Positions 24,557 through 32,526 of a DNA stretch of 34,886 nucleotides are shown piece by piece; position 1 is the stretch's first letter; each line of letters starts with the position of its first letter. The DNA is from GWB1-38-13 sp964488535 (GTDB lineage: Bacteria; Patescibacteriota; Microgenomatia; UBA8517). A program made the translations under genes and the position numbers. A model generated the notes under the pieces. It worked only from the letters and a program-made list of their open reading frames with translations, had not been told where the DNA came from and did not search any database. Location of the stretch: contig CAZAUT010000016.1 in the NCBI GenBank assembly GCA_964488535.1, forward strand, positions 1-34,886, written 5' to 3'.

Positions 24557-24770
24557 TTTCAACTCCTAATCCTATCACATCCCCTGCATTTGCTGAATCA
24601 ATATTATTATGCTCTACCTGCATTGAATCAACTGTCTGTTCAAAAAGATCTTCCCCTCCGCGTACGAATTTAATTCTGTCCCCAACCTTCAGTTCGCGCG
24701 AAAGTTCAATAATGGCGACCTTTATTTTGTTATAATAGTGAGTTACTTTGCCGATTTTTACATCTGACAC
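24519..24770 (-). CDS. Free EF-Tu domain 2-like beta-barrel protein
   Basis: 83 residues. It reads as a single translation-factor type beta-barrel: KIGKVTHYYNKIKVAIIELSRELKVGDRIKFVRG, then QTVDSMQVEHNNIDSANAGDVIGLGV and EGAEIFKV. The same fold and motif order occur in domain 2 of EF-Tu and at the end of U32 peptidases. No GTPase domain is present. The start is GTG at 24770, fixed by a nearly perfect Shine-Dalgarno (GGGGGGTGAT, six bases upstream), one of the strongest in the window. It overlaps the metallopeptidase start. Role unknown; RNA or ribosome binding is a guess. Confidence 0.75.
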   Translation of the reverse strand: MSDVKIGKVTHYYNKIKVAIIELSRELKVGDRIKFVRGGEDLFEQTVDSMQVEHNNIDSANAGDVIGLGVENEIKEGAEIFKV

Positions 24771-24775
24771 ATTTC

Positions 24776-24787
24776 ATCACCCCCCTT
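24776..24787 (-). promoter_or_regulatory. Strong Shine-Dalgarno that fixes a GTG start
   Basis: Read on the minus strand, AAGGGGGGTGAT closely matches the anti-Shine-Dalgarno complement and ends five bases before GTG 24770. The rest of the 24788-24990 gap shows no gene or clear promoter. Confidence 0.8.
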
Positions 24788-24990
24788 GAAAAAAACAATA
24801 AACAGTAACTAATATTGCAACATGGATATTAGTTTATTGATAATAGAAATTGGTGAAAATTGGACTTACTATTTTCTACTTTCCAATATCCATTACTATT
24901 TTCAAATTACCTACAACAATTTTCAACTGTGTGTATATACTTTACAAATATTCCTTCACTTTAATCAGCTTATAATCCGCTTAAATCATT

Positions 24991-25494
24991 CTATATCAGT
25001 TTTATCTTCCCAATACTTTTTGCATGACATAATGCAATCGCAAGAGCGTCCGCGGAATTATCAAAATGCGTTTTGTTTCCCTTTCTCTTTTTAATCTTCG
25101 GACCCAATATTTTTCGTACTGCCGTCTGCATCATTTTTTTGTCGGATTTCCCGCTTCCGGATATTATTTTCTTTATTGTACCTGGTGCATATTCAAAAAG
25201 ATCGCAATCATTATTATACGCACACAACATCATAGTACCAATTGCCTGTCCGACAGATATAGCTGTTTTGGCATTTGTTGCAAAAAAGATTTTTTCAATT
25301 GCAATAGCATTAGGTTTGTATTCTTTTATTAATGAAGAAAGTATCAGGTATATATCATTTAATCTCTTACCGCTTACATCGCACTTATTTGTTTCGATAA
25401 GACCGTAGGAAATAACAGAAAAAGAACCACGGATAACTTTTAGAAATCCGTATCCTGTAGTAGCTGTACCGGGGTCAAGGCCTAAAATTAACAT
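24991..25494 (-). CDS. ruvC: Holliday junction resolvase RuvC
   Basis: 167 residues. RuvC cuts Holliday junctions symmetrically with RuvAB. The RNase H-like core shows D7 (LGLDPGTATTGYGF), E67 (AIAIEKIFFATN), GQAIG, and the end motif FDNSADALAIALCHA. The last acid (D149) is in place. The position usually held by Asp or His three residues earlier is N146, with Asp145 next to it. No ruvA or ruvB is in the window. It follows the DUF5652-like gene by 66 bases on the same strand and lies upstream of the EF-Tu-like gene. Confidence 0.94.
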   Translation of the reverse strand: MLILGLDPGTATTGYGFLKVIRGSFSVISYGLIETNKCDVSGKRLNDIYLILSSLIKEYKPNAIAIEKIFFATNAKTAISVGQAIGTMMLCAYNNDCDLFEYAPGTIKKIISGSGKSDKKMMQTAVRKILGPKIKKRKGNKTHFDNSADALAIALCHAKSIGKIKLI

Positions 25495-25536
25495 TTTTTC
25501 ATCTAAACTATCACCTAGAGCGATTTAGTGTTGACA

Positions 25537-25562
25537 CCCCGTACCACATGCCCGGGGTTTTT
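25537..25562 (+). terminator. Possible hairpin with T run, plus-strand sense
   Basis: CCCCG (25537-25541) pairs with CGGGG (25553-25557) around an 11-base loop and is followed by TTTTT. It would end transcription on the plus strand, where no gene lies upstream, so it may be incidental or reflect antisense transcription from ruvC's 5' side. Confidence 0.3.
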
Positions 25563-25812
25563 AACCGTTTTTTCTTTTTTTTGCAGAAGATTTTAAAAAT
25601 CTATCAATATAAATGGGATGTTTTGAAAAATATAATATATATAATATTTCGGGAATCGCAAAAAGATTTATTACAAGAAGAAATATGAACCAATATTTAC
25701 TGTTGTTTTTTGAGGATTTCCAAAGAGCTATACCTTTAAATAAAGTTGCATAAACGGTATAGAATACCGCAAAGTACGGGTTATTGAATAAAGATATTAG
25801 CGTATTTTGCAT
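25561..25812 (-). CDS. DUF5652-like small membrane protein
   Basis: 83 residues with two hydrophobic helices (AVFYTVYATLFKGIALW and YWFIFLLVINLFAIPEILYILYF) joined by a short basic loop (KSSKNNSK) and ending in a basic tail (SSAKKRKNG). The pattern KGIALWxxxKNNxKxWFIxLLxxNxxxIxEIxYxxYF matches my memory of DUF5652, common in candidate-phyla bacteria. Function unknown. It sits 30 bases after the SurA-like gene and 66 before ruvC on the same strand. No Shine-Dalgarno; a TACAAT lies six bases before the ATG. Confidence 0.7.
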   Translation of the reverse strand: MQNTLISLFNNPYFAVFYTVYATLFKGIALWKSSKNNSKYWFIFLLVINLFAIPEILYILYFSKHPIYIDRFLKSSAKKRKNG

Positions 25813-25842
25813 GAAAATATTGTATCTGTACCTTGATGTTAA

Positions 25843-26520
25843 TCAGATATACTTCTCAATATTTGAGGCGGCCTTTTGTTCTTCTATCCAACTTCTATAA
25901 GCAGCAGTCATTCTTTCCTGAAATAACTGAAATTTTATATCGTTATATAATTCATCAAAAGATTTTTCATTTCCGTAAAAATCTTTATTTTCCTCGTAAA
26001 AAGATTTTATCTCATCATCTGTAATACTTACCCTATCAGTCAAAATAGCCTCAAGCATTTTTTGAATTTTAATATTTTCAAGAAGTTGATCGTATGTCAC
26101 ACCCTGATAGGTCAACACTTGTTCAAGCGTAGAACCCTGACTTTCCACGGATGACCTTAATTTTGTTATTTCTTCCTCAATATCGGACTGGGAAACATTT
26201 ACACCCATTCTTTCGGCTTCCTGTTTTATTATCAATTTTGTAATCATTTCGTCCAAAACCTGTTGACCGCTACTTTTGTGAAGTTCGGAAAAATAACGGG
26301 TTTTTGTTATCGCTTGCCCATTCACCCTTGCTATATTAATATTTTTATTCAAAAAATAAACAAATAACGAGAGAAGTATTATCCCGAATGATAATAGCAA
26401 AATACTATAAAATCCGCCCTTTATCGACATAAAAACCCTCCGTTTTTTATCTTTTTTTTCTTCAATCGAATACGATTTTACATTTTTATTTTTTGAAGGC
26501 TGTTTCTTTTTGTAAACCAT
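25843..26520 (-). CDS. SurA N-terminal-domain protein, membrane anchored
   Basis: 225 residues. A basic cytoplasmic head (about 1-30) leads to a membrane helix at about 35-57 (GFYSILLLSFGIILLSLFVYFL). The outside part opens with INIARVNGQAITKTRYF and continues with VLDEMITKLIIKQEAERMGVNVSQSDIEEEI, the SurA/PrsA/trigger-factor chaperone helix pattern. It ends with KFQLFQERMTAAYRSWIEEQKAASNI, the second half of that fold. The parvulin prolyl isomerase domain that normally interrupts these segments is missing, so a chaperone role without isomerase activity is inferred. It starts two bases after the DUF2905-like stop. Confidence 0.78.
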   Translation of the reverse strand: MVYKKKQPSKNKNVKSYSIEEKKDKKRRVFMSIKGGFYSILLLSFGIILLSLFVYFLNKNINIARVNGQAITKTRYFSELHKSSGQQVLDEMITKLIIKQEAERMGVNVSQSDIEEEITKLRSSVESQGSTLEQVLTYQGVTYDQLLENIKIQKMLEAILTDRVSITDDEIKSFYEENKDFYGNEKSFDELYNDIKFQLFQERMTAAYRSWIEEQKAASNIEKYI

Positions 26521-26522
26521 AA

Positions 26523-26759
26523 TTAAAATTTAAAAAACATTTTTGAAAGTATATATAATATTATTGCAAGATACAAGGAGCTCCCTAAAGGAATATATAT
26601 TTTATTAACACCCTTTCTTGTATATATGTCACCCGGCAGAACCATTGGATTTGCTCCTGGTTTTGAGGAAACGAAATACATTATGGCAGCTGAAATTGCC
26701 CAGAATATTAAAAATATCTTGAAACCGCTTAATTTCTCAACCGTATTTACCTCATCCAT
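26523..26759 (-). CDS. DUF2905-like small membrane protein
   Basis: 78 residues with two membrane helices (FKIFLIFWAISAAIMYFVS and SSLYLAIILYILSKMFF). Between them is the conserved LPGDIYTRKGVNKIYIPLGSS, matching the LPGDI-x-rG-x-xxYxPL pattern of DUF2905. Function unknown. It is the first gene of a unit with the SurA-like and DUF5652-like genes and probably ruvC, driven by the promoter at 26767-26796. Confidence 0.75.
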   Translation of the reverse strand: MDEVNTVEKLSGFKIFLIFWAISAAIMYFVSSKPGANPMVLPGDIYTRKGVNKIYIPLGSSLYLAIILYILSKMFFKF

Positions 26760-26766
26760 AATATTA

Positions 26767-26796
26767 ATACTACTTTAAATTTAAGCAATAATTCAA
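26767..26796 (-). promoter_or_regulatory. Promoter of the DUF2905-SurA-like unit
   Basis: TTGAAT (26796-26791), an 18-base spacer and TAGTAT (26772-26767) on the minus strand. The ATG is seven bases further, where transcription should start, so the message is expected to be leaderless. Confidence 0.6.
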
Positions 26797-26816
26797 TGGG
26801 GAAAATTATGGTTACA

Positions 26817-27170
26817 TTAATCAACAGTAATTATTTTTTGATAAATTACCCGATTTCCAGATATTATTTGTGAGACAACCAGTAATTTATATTTCTCCGA
26901 TCTAATATTTTTAACTTTGTTGTAATATTCAATTGTTTTTTTAATTCTCTTGAGTTTTACAATATTTACCGATTCTTCGGGAAATCCGTATTTTAAATTC
27001 CATCTGGTTTTCACTTCAATAAAATACAAATACGAATTTTTGGATGCAACGATATCCAATTCGCCGAATACCGATCTGAAATTTCTATCTAATATCTTAA
27101 AACCGTTTCGTGAAAGAAACGCCGATGCAAGACATTCTCCCGCTTCGCCTTTTGATGACGTTGTTGGCAT
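26817..27170 (-). CDS. YraN-family (UPF0102) endonuclease-like protein
   Basis: 117 residues. The fold is the PD-(D/E)xK type: KGEAGECLASAFLSRNGFKILDRNFRS, then GELDIVASKNSYLYFIEVKTR, where D, E and K are the predicted catalytic set, and YGFPEESVNIVKLKRI after it. Family members are uncharacterised nucleases, often near rnhB or rplS. Here it follows rplS by 25 bases on the same strand, the classic neighbourhood. Confidence 0.9.
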   Translation of the reverse strand: MPTTSSKGEAGECLASAFLSRNGFKILDRNFRSVFGELDIVASKNSYLYFIEVKTRWNLKYGFPEESVNIVKLKRIKKTIEYYNKVKNIRSEKYKLLVVSQIISGNRVIYQKIITVD

Positions 27171-27195
27171 TATGAAGAAATTATTGAAAATTGAC

Positions 27196-27540
27196 TTACA
27201 TCCTTTTACTGTTTCTTGAATACAACTTGTCTATCTGTCTTTTGGATTTATGACGAACAAAATACAATTTTGCTTTTCGCGCCCCTTTTATTCCCTGTTT
27301 TGTTACGGAAATGTCTTCGATGGAAGTACTGTTTAAGGGAAATATTTTCTCGATACCAACCATGTTTGCACCCAATCTTCTTACAGTAAAAGACCTGTTG
27401 TCTTTATCGCCGTTAATTTTTATAACAGTACCTAAAAATATCTGTCGTCTTTCTTTACCGGATTCGCTTATTTTTTGAACAATTTTAACTTTATCAGCGA
27501 CCCCAAATTTTGTATTTTTAAATGTAATTAAATTTGTCAT
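27196..27540 (-). CDS. rplS: 50S ribosomal protein L19
   Basis: 114 residues, full length. L19 sits at the 30S-50S interface. Motifs include FGVADKVKIVQKISESGKERRQIFLGTVI, SFTVRRLGANMVGIEKIFPLNSTSIEDISV, and GARKAKLYFVRHKSKRQID. The usual first helix (MNLI..IE-) is reduced to MTNLITFKNTKFG. Transcribed with yraN. Its ATG is ten bases from a good -10, so the leader should be about three bases and no Shine-Dalgarno exists, unusual for a ribosomal protein gene. Confidence 0.95.
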   Translation of the reverse strand: MTNLITFKNTKFGVADKVKIVQKISESGKERRQIFLGTVIKINGDKDNRSFTVRRLGANMVGIEKIFPLNSTSIEDISVTKQGIKGARKAKLYFVRHKSKRQIDKLYSRNSKRM

Positions 27541-27550
27541 GTAATGCTGT

Positions 27551-27580
27551 ATTATATATTCCCAGGGTTGTTGATATCAA
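27551..27580 (-). promoter_or_regulatory. rplS promoter
   Basis: TTGATA (27580-27575), an 18-base spacer and perfect TATAAT (27556-27551) on the minus strand, in the 44-base gap after dnaE. Transcription should begin about three bases before ATG 27540. Confidence 0.7.
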
Positions 27581-27584
27581 GGTG

Positions 27585-30500
27585 TTAATTTCCGATAAAT
27601 ATATTCTGTATTTCTTTTAATAAAACGTCGTTCCATTTGACCTTGAGACCGAGCGACTTTGATTTTCCTGTAGATTCAAAATACAAAGAAATATTTCTTT
27701 CACCCGGATATTTTTCCAGTAATGTTTTAAGACATTTTAGTTTACCCACATCCGATCCGTTTGGAATTTTTATGTATAAGTTATTATCGTTTCCTATTTC
27801 TTTAACTTCTTCTGCGATAAATGTTATGTCCTCATTGCGCTTGTCACACCTTCCTTTTATCAACAAGGCTTTGCCCTCCGCTATCAGAGATTTCGATTGG
27901 TTATATACATCGGGAAAAATAATAACCTCGATAATACCGGATCCGTCTTCAAATTTTGCAAATGCCATTTCTTTTCCGTTTTTCTTCGTAACTATAACTC
28001 TTAATTCATTTACCACACCTGCCAGTGTGTGTAATACAGAAATATTTTTAGCGCATTTTATCTCTGAAATTTGTTTATCTGCGTAAACTGAAATATTTTC
28101 AAGCACTTCATGAACAGACTTGCCGGAAATGGTAAAACCTAAAAGTTCTTTTTCATTTTTCTGAAGTTCTTCATCAGAAAATTCCTCTCCCTCAAAATAT
28201 ATATCAATCATCGCGTTATCCGTTTCATCCTCTTCCTCTACTGTAAAAAGGCCTTGCTGATTTTTATTATCGGACAACGAGGACACCTTCTCTCTTAAAG
28301 TATTGAGATTATTTATAAGAACGGAACGTTTCCCGAATTTTGATAAAGCACCAACCTTTATCAGGCTTTCCAGTACCTTCTTATTTACTTTTCTGTTATC
28401 AACTCTTTTTAAAAAATCAAATATGTTTTTAAACAGTCTTTCGTTTCTACAGCTTAATATATTCTGTATCGCAGCGGTACCGACGTTTTTTATTGCATTT
28501 AATCCAAATCTGATGGCTTTTCCGCTTAAGGATTCATCATTTTTAACGATAGAAAAATCTGTGTTGCTTTCGTTAATGTCAGGAGGAAGTACTAAAACCC
28601 CCATTCTTTTACATTCAAAAACCGCCTGGGAAACTTTAACCTTATCGTCGCTTTCGGCACTCATTAATGCACACATATATTCAACCGGATAATTAGCTTT
28701 CATGTATGCCGTATGGTAAGCAACCATTCCATAAGATGCTGCGTGGGATTTATTAAAGCCATAAGACTGAAATGGCTCGAAAAGTTTCCATAAATCATTC
28801 GCAAACTTTTCTGTCTGTCCGTTGGTGATAATTCCTTTGATAAATTTCTCTTTTTGTGCAGCCATTTCTTCAGGAATTTTCTTACCAACAGCCTTTCTGA
28901 ACTTATCTGCTTCCTCCCAGGTATATCCGGCCAATTCAATTGCACAAAAAAGCAAATCGTCCTGATAAACTATCAGCCCGTACGATGCATGAAGGAATTT
29001 TTCCATTCTGGGGTCAAGATATTTGATTAAAGATGGGTTTTGTTTCCTCTTTATATATTCCGGAATAACGGCAATTGGACCTGGTCTGTATAGGGCTACC
29101 ATAACCATCAAATCTTCAACCCTTGATGGTTTAAGTTCGGTTAAATATTTTGTCATACCGGAACTTGAAAGCTGAAATACCCCCATTGTTTTTCCGTTGC
29201 CGAGCATTTCAAAAGTTTTGCTGTCGTCAAGAGGAATATCCTTTAAATTTATATCTATATTTAATGAATTTTTTACTATGGATATCGAGCTTTGGAGTAT
29301 CGATAAATTCCTGATTCCCAAAATATCAAACTTAATTAAACCCACATCCTCGGCTGCATGCATTTCATACTGTGTTATTATTTTTTCTCCTGATGGTTCT
29401 CTCTGTATCGGAGTAAATTCTCTTATATCGCTCGGCGATATCACAATTCCCGCAGCGTGGACTGATATATGTCTTGCATTTCCCTCTATTTGCTTTGCCA
29501 AATTAACAATGTTTCTTGTGTTTTCGTCAGAGTTATATAAATTTTTTAATTCATTTACGGTTTCAAGGGCTTTTGGTATCGTGATCGGAAAACCTTGCTT
29601 TGGAGGCGGGATGAGTTTTGAGATCTTGTCACCCACAGCGTATTCATAACCCATCACTCTTGCAACATCACGAACCGATTGTCTGGAAAGCATTCTTCCA
29701 AAAGTGCAAAGTTGCGCCACTTTATCATATCCATATTTTTCCGATATATATTTTATTAATTCCTCTCTTTTATTATCCGCAATATCAAGATCAATATCCG
29801 GTGGACTTGGTCGATATGGGTTTAAAAATCTCTCGAAGGGAAGATAATAACTAAGAGGGTTTACTTTTGTAATGCCCAGTAGATAAGAAACTAACGATCC
29901 TGCAGCTGATCCTCTGGTATTTGTAATAATACCCTTGTCGTCACACCATGAAACAAAATCCTCCATAATCAGAAAATACGGAGCGTATCCTTTCTTTATT
30001 ATAATATCAAGCTCATATTCAGCTCTTTCAAAAGTGGAGGAATCATGATTAGGTATCTTTATTTTGAGATTTTTCATTACGGCTGATCTTAAATATTCAT
30101 CCGCTTTTGTTTCTTTTGGCAGATCAATTTTCGGAAAAAACCATTTACCCAACGTATCAATATTAATCTCAATTGATTCTGCAATTTTTATACTGTTTTC
30201 CACAGCATCAGGGTATTCTGAATAAATAGAATTCATCTCATCAGGAGATTTGACATAATAATCCTGATGATCGACATATCTTAATCGTTTTATGTCTTTC
30301 ATCAATTTTCCGGTTGAGATACATACCGCTGCATCCTGAGCTTTCGCATCCTCCTTTTTAATATAGTGCACGTCATTTGCTGCCACGATCGGTATTCCGA
30401 GGTCCCTACTAAGTTTTAACAAATCAGGTTCCACTTTCTCCTTAAAGTTCTGCATCTGAAGTAACTCCTGCTTAATGGTATCGTTTTCTGCATTTTTAAT

Positions 30501-31037
30501 AGATTCGGTATAGTCCCGAAACTGTAATTCAATAAAAAAGTTATCTTTGAATATTTCTAGATATTTCGTTGTGATAAATTTTGCCTGTTCATATCCTTCT
30601 TCAAAAATCGTACTTTGTATTTCACCTCTTCCGCACGCACTTGTTGCGGTAAGATCTCCTGAGTATTTACGTAACACTTCGAAGTCAATGCGCGGTTTGT
30701 AATAAAATCCTTCAAGATGAGCTATTGAGGTTAATTTCAATAAATTTTTATATCCGTTATAGTTTCTGGCTAAAAGTATTAAATGATAATATCGTGACGA
30801 CCTGTCCATCACTTTTCTGTTTTGACAAATATACGCCTCGACACCGATTATGGGTCTTATGTTTTGAGCCTTGCATTTTTTATAAAATTCTATCGCTCCA
30901 TACATCGTCCCATGATCGGTAATTGCTGCCGATTCCATGCCGTTGTCTTTAATATGTTTAATCAAAGGATCTATCTTGCAAAGACCGTCCAAAAGCGAAT
31001 ATTCGGTATGGACATGAAGATGGACAAATTTTGCCAT
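27585..31037 (-). CDS. dnaE: DNA polymerase III subunit alpha
   Basis: 1150 residues, normal for DnaE1-type replicative polymerase. The N-terminal PHP domain (FVHLHVHTEYSLLDG, AAITDHGTMYGAIEFYKKC, AANDVHYI) keeps its metal-binding His residues. The polymerase core has PPDIDLDIADNKREELI (two catalytic Asp), ARHISVHAAGIVIS, and LIKFDILGIRNLSILQ (third Asp). The fingers/thumb region follows (YGLIVYQDDLLFCAIELAGYTWEEAD, FNKSHAASYGMVAYHTAY). Near the end, an OB-fold (VVNELRVIVTKKNGKEMAFAKFEDGSG) precedes the tau-binding end. No proofreading exonuclease domain is fused, as usual for DnaE. Confidence 0.97.
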   Translation of the reverse strand: MAKFVHLHVHTEYSLLDGLCKIDPLIKHIKDNGMESAAITDHGTMYGAIEFYKKCKAQNIRPIIGVEAYICQNRKVMDRSSRYYHLILLARNYNGYKNLLKLTSIAHLEGFYYKPRIDFEVLRKYSGDLTATSACGRGEIQSTIFEEGYEQAKFITTKYLEIFKDNFFIELQFRDYTESIKNAENDTIKQELLQMQNFKEKVEPDLLKLSRDLGIPIVAANDVHYIKKEDAKAQDAAVCISTGKLMKDIKRLRYVDHQDYYVKSPDEMNSIYSEYPDAVENSIKIAESIEINIDTLGKWFFPKIDLPKETKADEYLRSAVMKNLKIKIPNHDSSTFERAEYELDIIIKKGYAPYFLIMEDFVSWCDDKGIITNTRGSAAGSLVSYLLGITKVNPLSYYLPFERFLNPYRPSPPDIDLDIADNKREELIKYISEKYGYDKVAQLCTFGRMLSRQSVRDVARVMGYEYAVGDKISKLIPPPKQGFPITIPKALETVNELKNLYNSDENTRNIVNLAKQIEGNARHISVHAAGIVISPSDIREFTPIQREPSGEKIITQYEMHAAEDVGLIKFDILGIRNLSILQSSISIVKNSLNIDINLKDIPLDDSKTFEMLGNGKTMGVFQLSSSGMTKYLTELKPSRVEDLMVMVALYRPGPIAVIPEYIKRKQNPSLIKYLDPRMEKFLHASYGLIVYQDDLLFCAIELAGYTWEEADKFRKAVGKKIPEEMAAQKEKFIKGIITNGQTEKFANDLWKLFEPFQSYGFNKSHAASYGMVAYHTAYMKANYPVEYMCALMSAESDDKVKVSQAVFECKRMGVLVLPPDINESNTDFSIVKNDESLSGKAIRFGLNAIKNVGTAAIQNILSCRNERLFKNIFDFLKRVDNRKVNKKVLESLIKVGALSKFGKRSVLINNLNTLREKVSSLSDNKNQQGLFTVEEEDETDNAMIDIYFEGEEFSDEELQKNEKELLGFTISGKSVHEVLENISVYADKQISEIKCAKNISVLHTLAGVVNELRVIVTKKNGKEMAFAKFEDGSGIIEVIIFPDVYNQSKSLIAEGKALLIKGRCDKRNEDITFIAEEVKEIGNDNNLYIKIPNGSDVGKLKCLKTLLEKYPGERNISLYFESTGKSKSLGLKVKWNDVLLKEIQNIFIGN

Positions 31038-31066
31038 TTTAATATTTAAAAAGTTATTAACATTAA

Positions 31067-31139
31067 TGTCATTCTGATACCGCTTAGCGGGATAATAATC
31101 TCCCTATAAATTGGATCGATCGCTACGCTCAGGATGACA
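31067..31139. repeat. 73-base REP-like inverted-repeat element
   Basis: TGTCATTCTGA (31067-31077) faces TCAGGATGACA (31129-31139), complementary except for one base. Inside are a perfect CCGCT-T-AGCGG hairpin and the GATCGATC palindrome. The GC-richer ends and the typical GTCATYCTGA...TCAGRATGAC plan are those of palindromic intergenic repeats seen in many bacteria. It sits between gatB and dnaE, both on the minus strand, and could also attenuate transcription. No second copy is in this window. Confidence 0.7.
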
Positions 31140-31155
31140 AACTTAGGTGTTTAAA

Positions 31156-32526
31156 TCATGCACAATTTTCGTGAATACATTCAATTATTACCTTTTTTAT
31201 CATTTCGGGGTTGCCGTTCCCATTAAGTTTTTTTTGTGTTTGACCAATCAAAAATCCCAAAACGGTGCCTTTTCCGTTTTGAAAGTCATCAACCGCCTTT
31301 TTGTTTTCAGAAAGAACTTGAGTTACAAATCTCTTTGTATCTTCATATGAAACACTATCTTTATTTAGTAATTTTAAGAGCTCTCTTATTAAAAGTTGGG
31401 GCTCGGGGTATAAAATATCATAATTCTTATTGACAATAAGGTCGGCAATCGTCTTAACGCCAATGTTGTGTTTTTTGGATAAAATTACCGTCTCGTCAAA
31501 ATATTTAGCTCTTTTTTTATCTGATGACAAAATTTCAGCAAAACTATCCGACAAAGACAATGTTTTAATATATCGTTTCCTTATATCATCCGGAAGTTCA
31601 GGAATTGCATTCATAAGTATATCTATTTCACTATTCAAATACCGCACTGGGGGAATATCGGGGTCGGGAAAATAGCGGTAGTCCTTTGCTTCCTCTTTGA
31701 GCCGTTGCGAATAAGTTGCGGAAAGGGATTCATTCCAACCCCTTGTTTCCTGAACTATTTTACCATTGTTTTCCAAGATATCTTTTTGCCTTTCAATCTC
31801 ATAATTAATAGCATTTTTAAGAAATCTGAAGGAATTAATATTCTTCAACTCCACCTTATAATTCGGCAAATCCTTTTCTTCCACTCTTCCACTCTTCCAC
31901 TCTCCTGCTCTGGTTAACGAAACGTTCGCCTCCAACCTCATTGTTCCTTTTTCCATATCGGCAATCGAAATTTCAAGAAATCTGATTATCTTTTGTAGTT
32001 CTTTCGTAAATTCAATAACCGTCTCGGTGTCCCGAAAATCCGGCTCGGTTACTAATTCAACCAAAGGAACGCCGCTACGGTTAAAATCAATTAAAGTTAC
32101 TTTTTTTCCGTTTATTACGGTATGCTGAAGTTTTGCCGTATCTTCCTCCATGTGTATTCTTCTTATTCTTATTGTTTGTCCCGTTTTTGACGTCCATTGA
32201 CCATCAAAGCAAAATGGGTCTTCATATTGGGTAATTTGATAGCCCTTGGGTAGGTCGGGGTAAAAATAATGTTTCCTGTCAAAGTTGGAAAAATTATTTA
32301 TTTTGCATTTAAGTGCAAGCCCTAAAAGAATGCATGATTCAATTGCCTTTTTATTGGGAACCGGAAGTGCTCCCGGTAAGCCCAAACATACCGGGCACGT
32401 TTGTGTATTTGGTTTTTTTGCGAAATGATCTGAAGGACACCCGCAAAACATCTTCGACTTTGTTGAAAGTTCTATGTGTATCTCAAGACCTATTACCGGC
32501 CTGTAGTTGTCATTTGTTTTGTTCAT
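31156..32526 (-). CDS. gatB: Aspartyl/glutamyl-tRNA amidotransferase subunit B
   Basis: 456 residues from ATG 32526 (MNKTNDNYRPVIGLEIHIEL); ATGs at 32532 and 32538 are alternatives. GatB binds mischarged tRNA and activates it with ATP in the GatCAB complex. Motifs are GLEIHIELSTKSKMFCGC, CPVCLGLPGALPVPN, NRSGVPLVELVTEPDF, QETRGWNESLSATYSQRLKEEAKDYRYFPDPDIPP, and the YqeY-like tail ending NPEMIKKVI. Around residue 219 a short insert (EWKSGRVEE) encoded by three 8-base repeats interrupts the ANVSL...YKVELKNINS stretch. It overlaps gatA by 17 bases. Confidence 0.95.
   Translation of the reverse strand: MNKTNDNYRPVIGLEIHIELSTKSKMFCGCPSDHFAKKPNTQTCPVCLGLPGALPVPNKKAIESCILLGLALKCKINNFSNFDRKHYFYPDLPKGYQITQYEDPFCFDGQWTSKTGQTIRIRRIHMEEDTAKLQHTVINGKKVTLIDFNRSGVPLVELVTEPDFRDTETVIEFTKELQKIIRFLEISIADMEKGTMRLEANVSLTRAGEWKSGRVEEKDLPNYKVELKNINSFRFLKNAINYEIERQKDILENNGKIVQETRGWNESLSATYSQRLKEEAKDYRYFPDPDIPPVRYLNSEIDILMNAIPELPDDIRKRYIKTLSLSDSFAEILSSDKKRAKYFDETVILSKKHNIGVKTIADLIVNKNYDILYPEPQLLIRELLKLLNKDSVSYEDTKRFVTQVLSENKKAVDDFQNGKGTVLGFLIGQTQKKLNGNGNPEMIKKVIIECIHENCA
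31878..31901. repeat. Three exact 8-base units inside gatB
   Basis: CTTCCACT occurs three times in tandem (31878-31885, 31886-31893, 31894-31901), followed by a degraded copy. Because 3 x 8 = 24, the array adds exactly eight codons (minus-strand GAGTGGAA words give EWKSGRVEE) and keeps the frame. Confidence 0.9.

Noticed and set aside
24822..25094. Plus-strand ORF of 90 codons running into ruvC
   Set aside because: Its second half is antisense to the conserved RuvC end, and the first half is AT-rich gap sequence without a promoter or Shine-Dalgarno.
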